NCBI RefSeq assembly: GCF_019097855.1
Contig: NZ_JAHRGL010000080.1
Coordinates: 138,198 to 202,197 of the forward strand
Direction: 5' to 3'
DNA: 64,000 nucleotides
DNA from: Geopseudomonas aromaticivorans
Lineage (GTDB): Bacteria; Pseudomonadota; Gammaproteobacteria; Pseudomonadales; Pseudomonadaceae
The translations under genes and the position numbers were made by a program. The notes under the pieces are model-generated. The model was not told the DNA's origin, ran no database searches, and saw nothing but the letters and a program-made list of their open reading frames with translations. Positions 63,350-64,000 of the stretch are shown here, in pieces; position 1 is the stretch's first letter; each line of letters starts with the position of its first letter.

Positions 63350-64000
63350 TTGAACAGGACACCCGGCATTCTGCGCAGACTTGCCCTGGCGATTGCGCTC
63401 GCAGGCGTCCCCGGCCTGCTGCTGGCCGAGCAGCAGGCTCCGTCGACCCGCGCCGACCTGATCGGCGTCTACCAGCAGGCGCTGGAGAACAATGCCGATC
63501 TCGCCGCGGCCCGCGCCGACTATCTGGCACGCAAGGAAGTCGTCCCGCAGGCACGCTCTGGCCTGCTGCCGCAGCTCAATGGTGGCGCCAGCCTCAGCGA
63601 TTCGAAGACCGAACTGGACCAGCCATCGGTCAGCCTCGAACGCAGTGGCACGCTCTACCAGGCCAGCCTCAGCCAGGCGCTGTTCCGCGCCGACCGCTGG
63701 TTCCAGTTGCAGGCCGCCAAGGCGGTCAGCGAACAGGCCGCCCTGCAGCTCACCTCCGTCGAGCAGAACCTGATCCTGCAGAGCGCCGAAGCCTACTTCG
63801 CCGTCCTGCGCGCCCAGGATGGCCTGGCCGCCAGCCGGGCCGAGGAAGCGGCGCTCAAGCGCCACTACGACCAGGCCAACTATCGCTTCGAGGTCGGCCT
63901 GTCCGACCGCACCGAAGTGCTCGAGGCCCAGTCCAGCTACGACACTGCCCGCGCCAACCGCATCCTCGCCGAACGCCTGGTAGAAGATGCCTTCCAGGCG
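63350..64000 (+). CDS. TolC-family outer-membrane factor (partial, runs off the right edge)
   Basis: 217 codons are visible and the gene continues past the window. TTG at 63350 is the start, with AAGGAG 7 bases upstream, giving a signal peptide (cut after LLLA) and then the TolC N-terminus: RADLIGVYQQALENNADLAAARADY, ARSGLLPQLNGGASL and NLILQSAEAYFAVLRAQ. It completes a tripartite exporter with YhiI, RbbA and YhhJ; it lies 50 bases after yhhJ. Confidence 0.9.
   Translation, partial: MNRTPGILRRLALAIALAGVPGLLLAEQQAPSTRADLIGVYQQALENNADLAAARADYLARKEVVPQARSGLLPQLNGGASLSDSKTELDQPSVSLERSGTLYQASLSQALFRADRWFQLQAAKAVSEQAALQLTSVEQNLILQSAEAYFAVLRAQDGLAASRAEEAALKRHYDQANYRFEVGLSDRTEVLEAQSSYDTARANRILAERLVEDAFQA

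Noticed and set aside
58362-64000. Possible type I secretion system for the RTX metalloprotease
   Set aside because: The ABC protein is a double-ATPase/permease fusion of RbbA type and is followed by a YhhJ permease. This is the yhiI-rbbA-yhhJ exporter, not a PrtD/HlyB-type secretion ATPase, and it is separated from the protease by speC and a DUF1275 gene.

Overview
The window comes from a high-GC gammaproteobacterium, almost certainly a Pseudomonas of the aeruginosa/alcaligenes/citronellolis type. The clearest evidence is the conserved core order gacA-uvrC-pgsA-tRNA-Gly-tRNA-Cys, the tRNA-Ser / Bax-inhibitor (YccA) / tusDCBE / ybiB block, and start and ribosome-binding habits typical of the genus. 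Genus is inferred from gene order and protein resemblance read by eye; no database search was possible.

Region 1 (about 1-31.7 kb) is accessory. It is a large aromatic or hydrophobic-compound catabolic cluster, nearly all on the minus strand. It holds a two-subunit Rieske dioxygenase with a 3Fe-4S ferredoxin and a separate ferredoxin reductase, and a dihydrodiol-dehydrogenase-like SDR. Ring cleavage is covered by two full-length extradiol dioxygenases and one short VOC protein, followed by two C-C hydrolases and a third alpha/beta-hydrolase that has lost its nucleophile serine. The complete lower meta pathway (hydratase, aldolase, acylating acetaldehyde dehydrogenase) is present. Other members are two paralogous FAD monooxygenases, a nitroreductase, a lipocalin-like protein, an ALDH/DHDPS-family/ornithine-cyclodeaminase-family trio, a GST and two LysR regulators. 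An envelope module (MMPL/RND transporter, YCF48-like protein, DUF1329 and DUF1302 proteins) sits in the middle and suggests a hydrophobic substrate. I cannot name the substrate.

Two regulatory layers are visible by eye. Five minus-strand operons share one promoter architecture: SATAGCTG, then a TRGCTS -35, then a TAnnnT -10, at identical spacing in all five. Separately, at least eleven genes of the cluster carry A-rich ARN-repeat tracts next to their ribosome-binding sites, as expected for Hfq/Crc carbon catabolite control. The transcription units inferred from promoters and terminators are 2937-637, 7037-4242, 13492-7258, 17716-13947 (a different promoter), 21483-17963 and 28451-21729.

Region 2 (31.7-33.1 kb) is a junction: a DUF934 C-terminal remnant fused to a truncated HAD phosphatase, then a tyrosine integrase lacking its N-terminus that ends 98 bases from tRNA-Cys. 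This looks like the scar where the accessory region joined the core chromosome.

Region 3 (33.1-64 kb) is core or core-like. It contains tRNA-Cys and tRNA-Gly, pgsA, uvrC and gacA. A four-gene signalling operon follows (hybrid kinase with HPt, HD-GYP response regulator, membrane kinase, stand-alone receiver), facing a TonB-dependent receptor. Then come tRNA-Ser, yccA, tusDCBE (tRNA 2-thiouridine sulfur relay), ybiB, a SWIM/SNF2 helicase, a 2'-5' RNA ligase-like protein and a serralysin-like metalloprotease with RTX repeats. The window closes with an ornithine/lysine/arginine-type decarboxylase, a DUF1275 membrane protein and a yhiI-rbbA-yhhJ export operon with a TolC-type protein running off the right edge.
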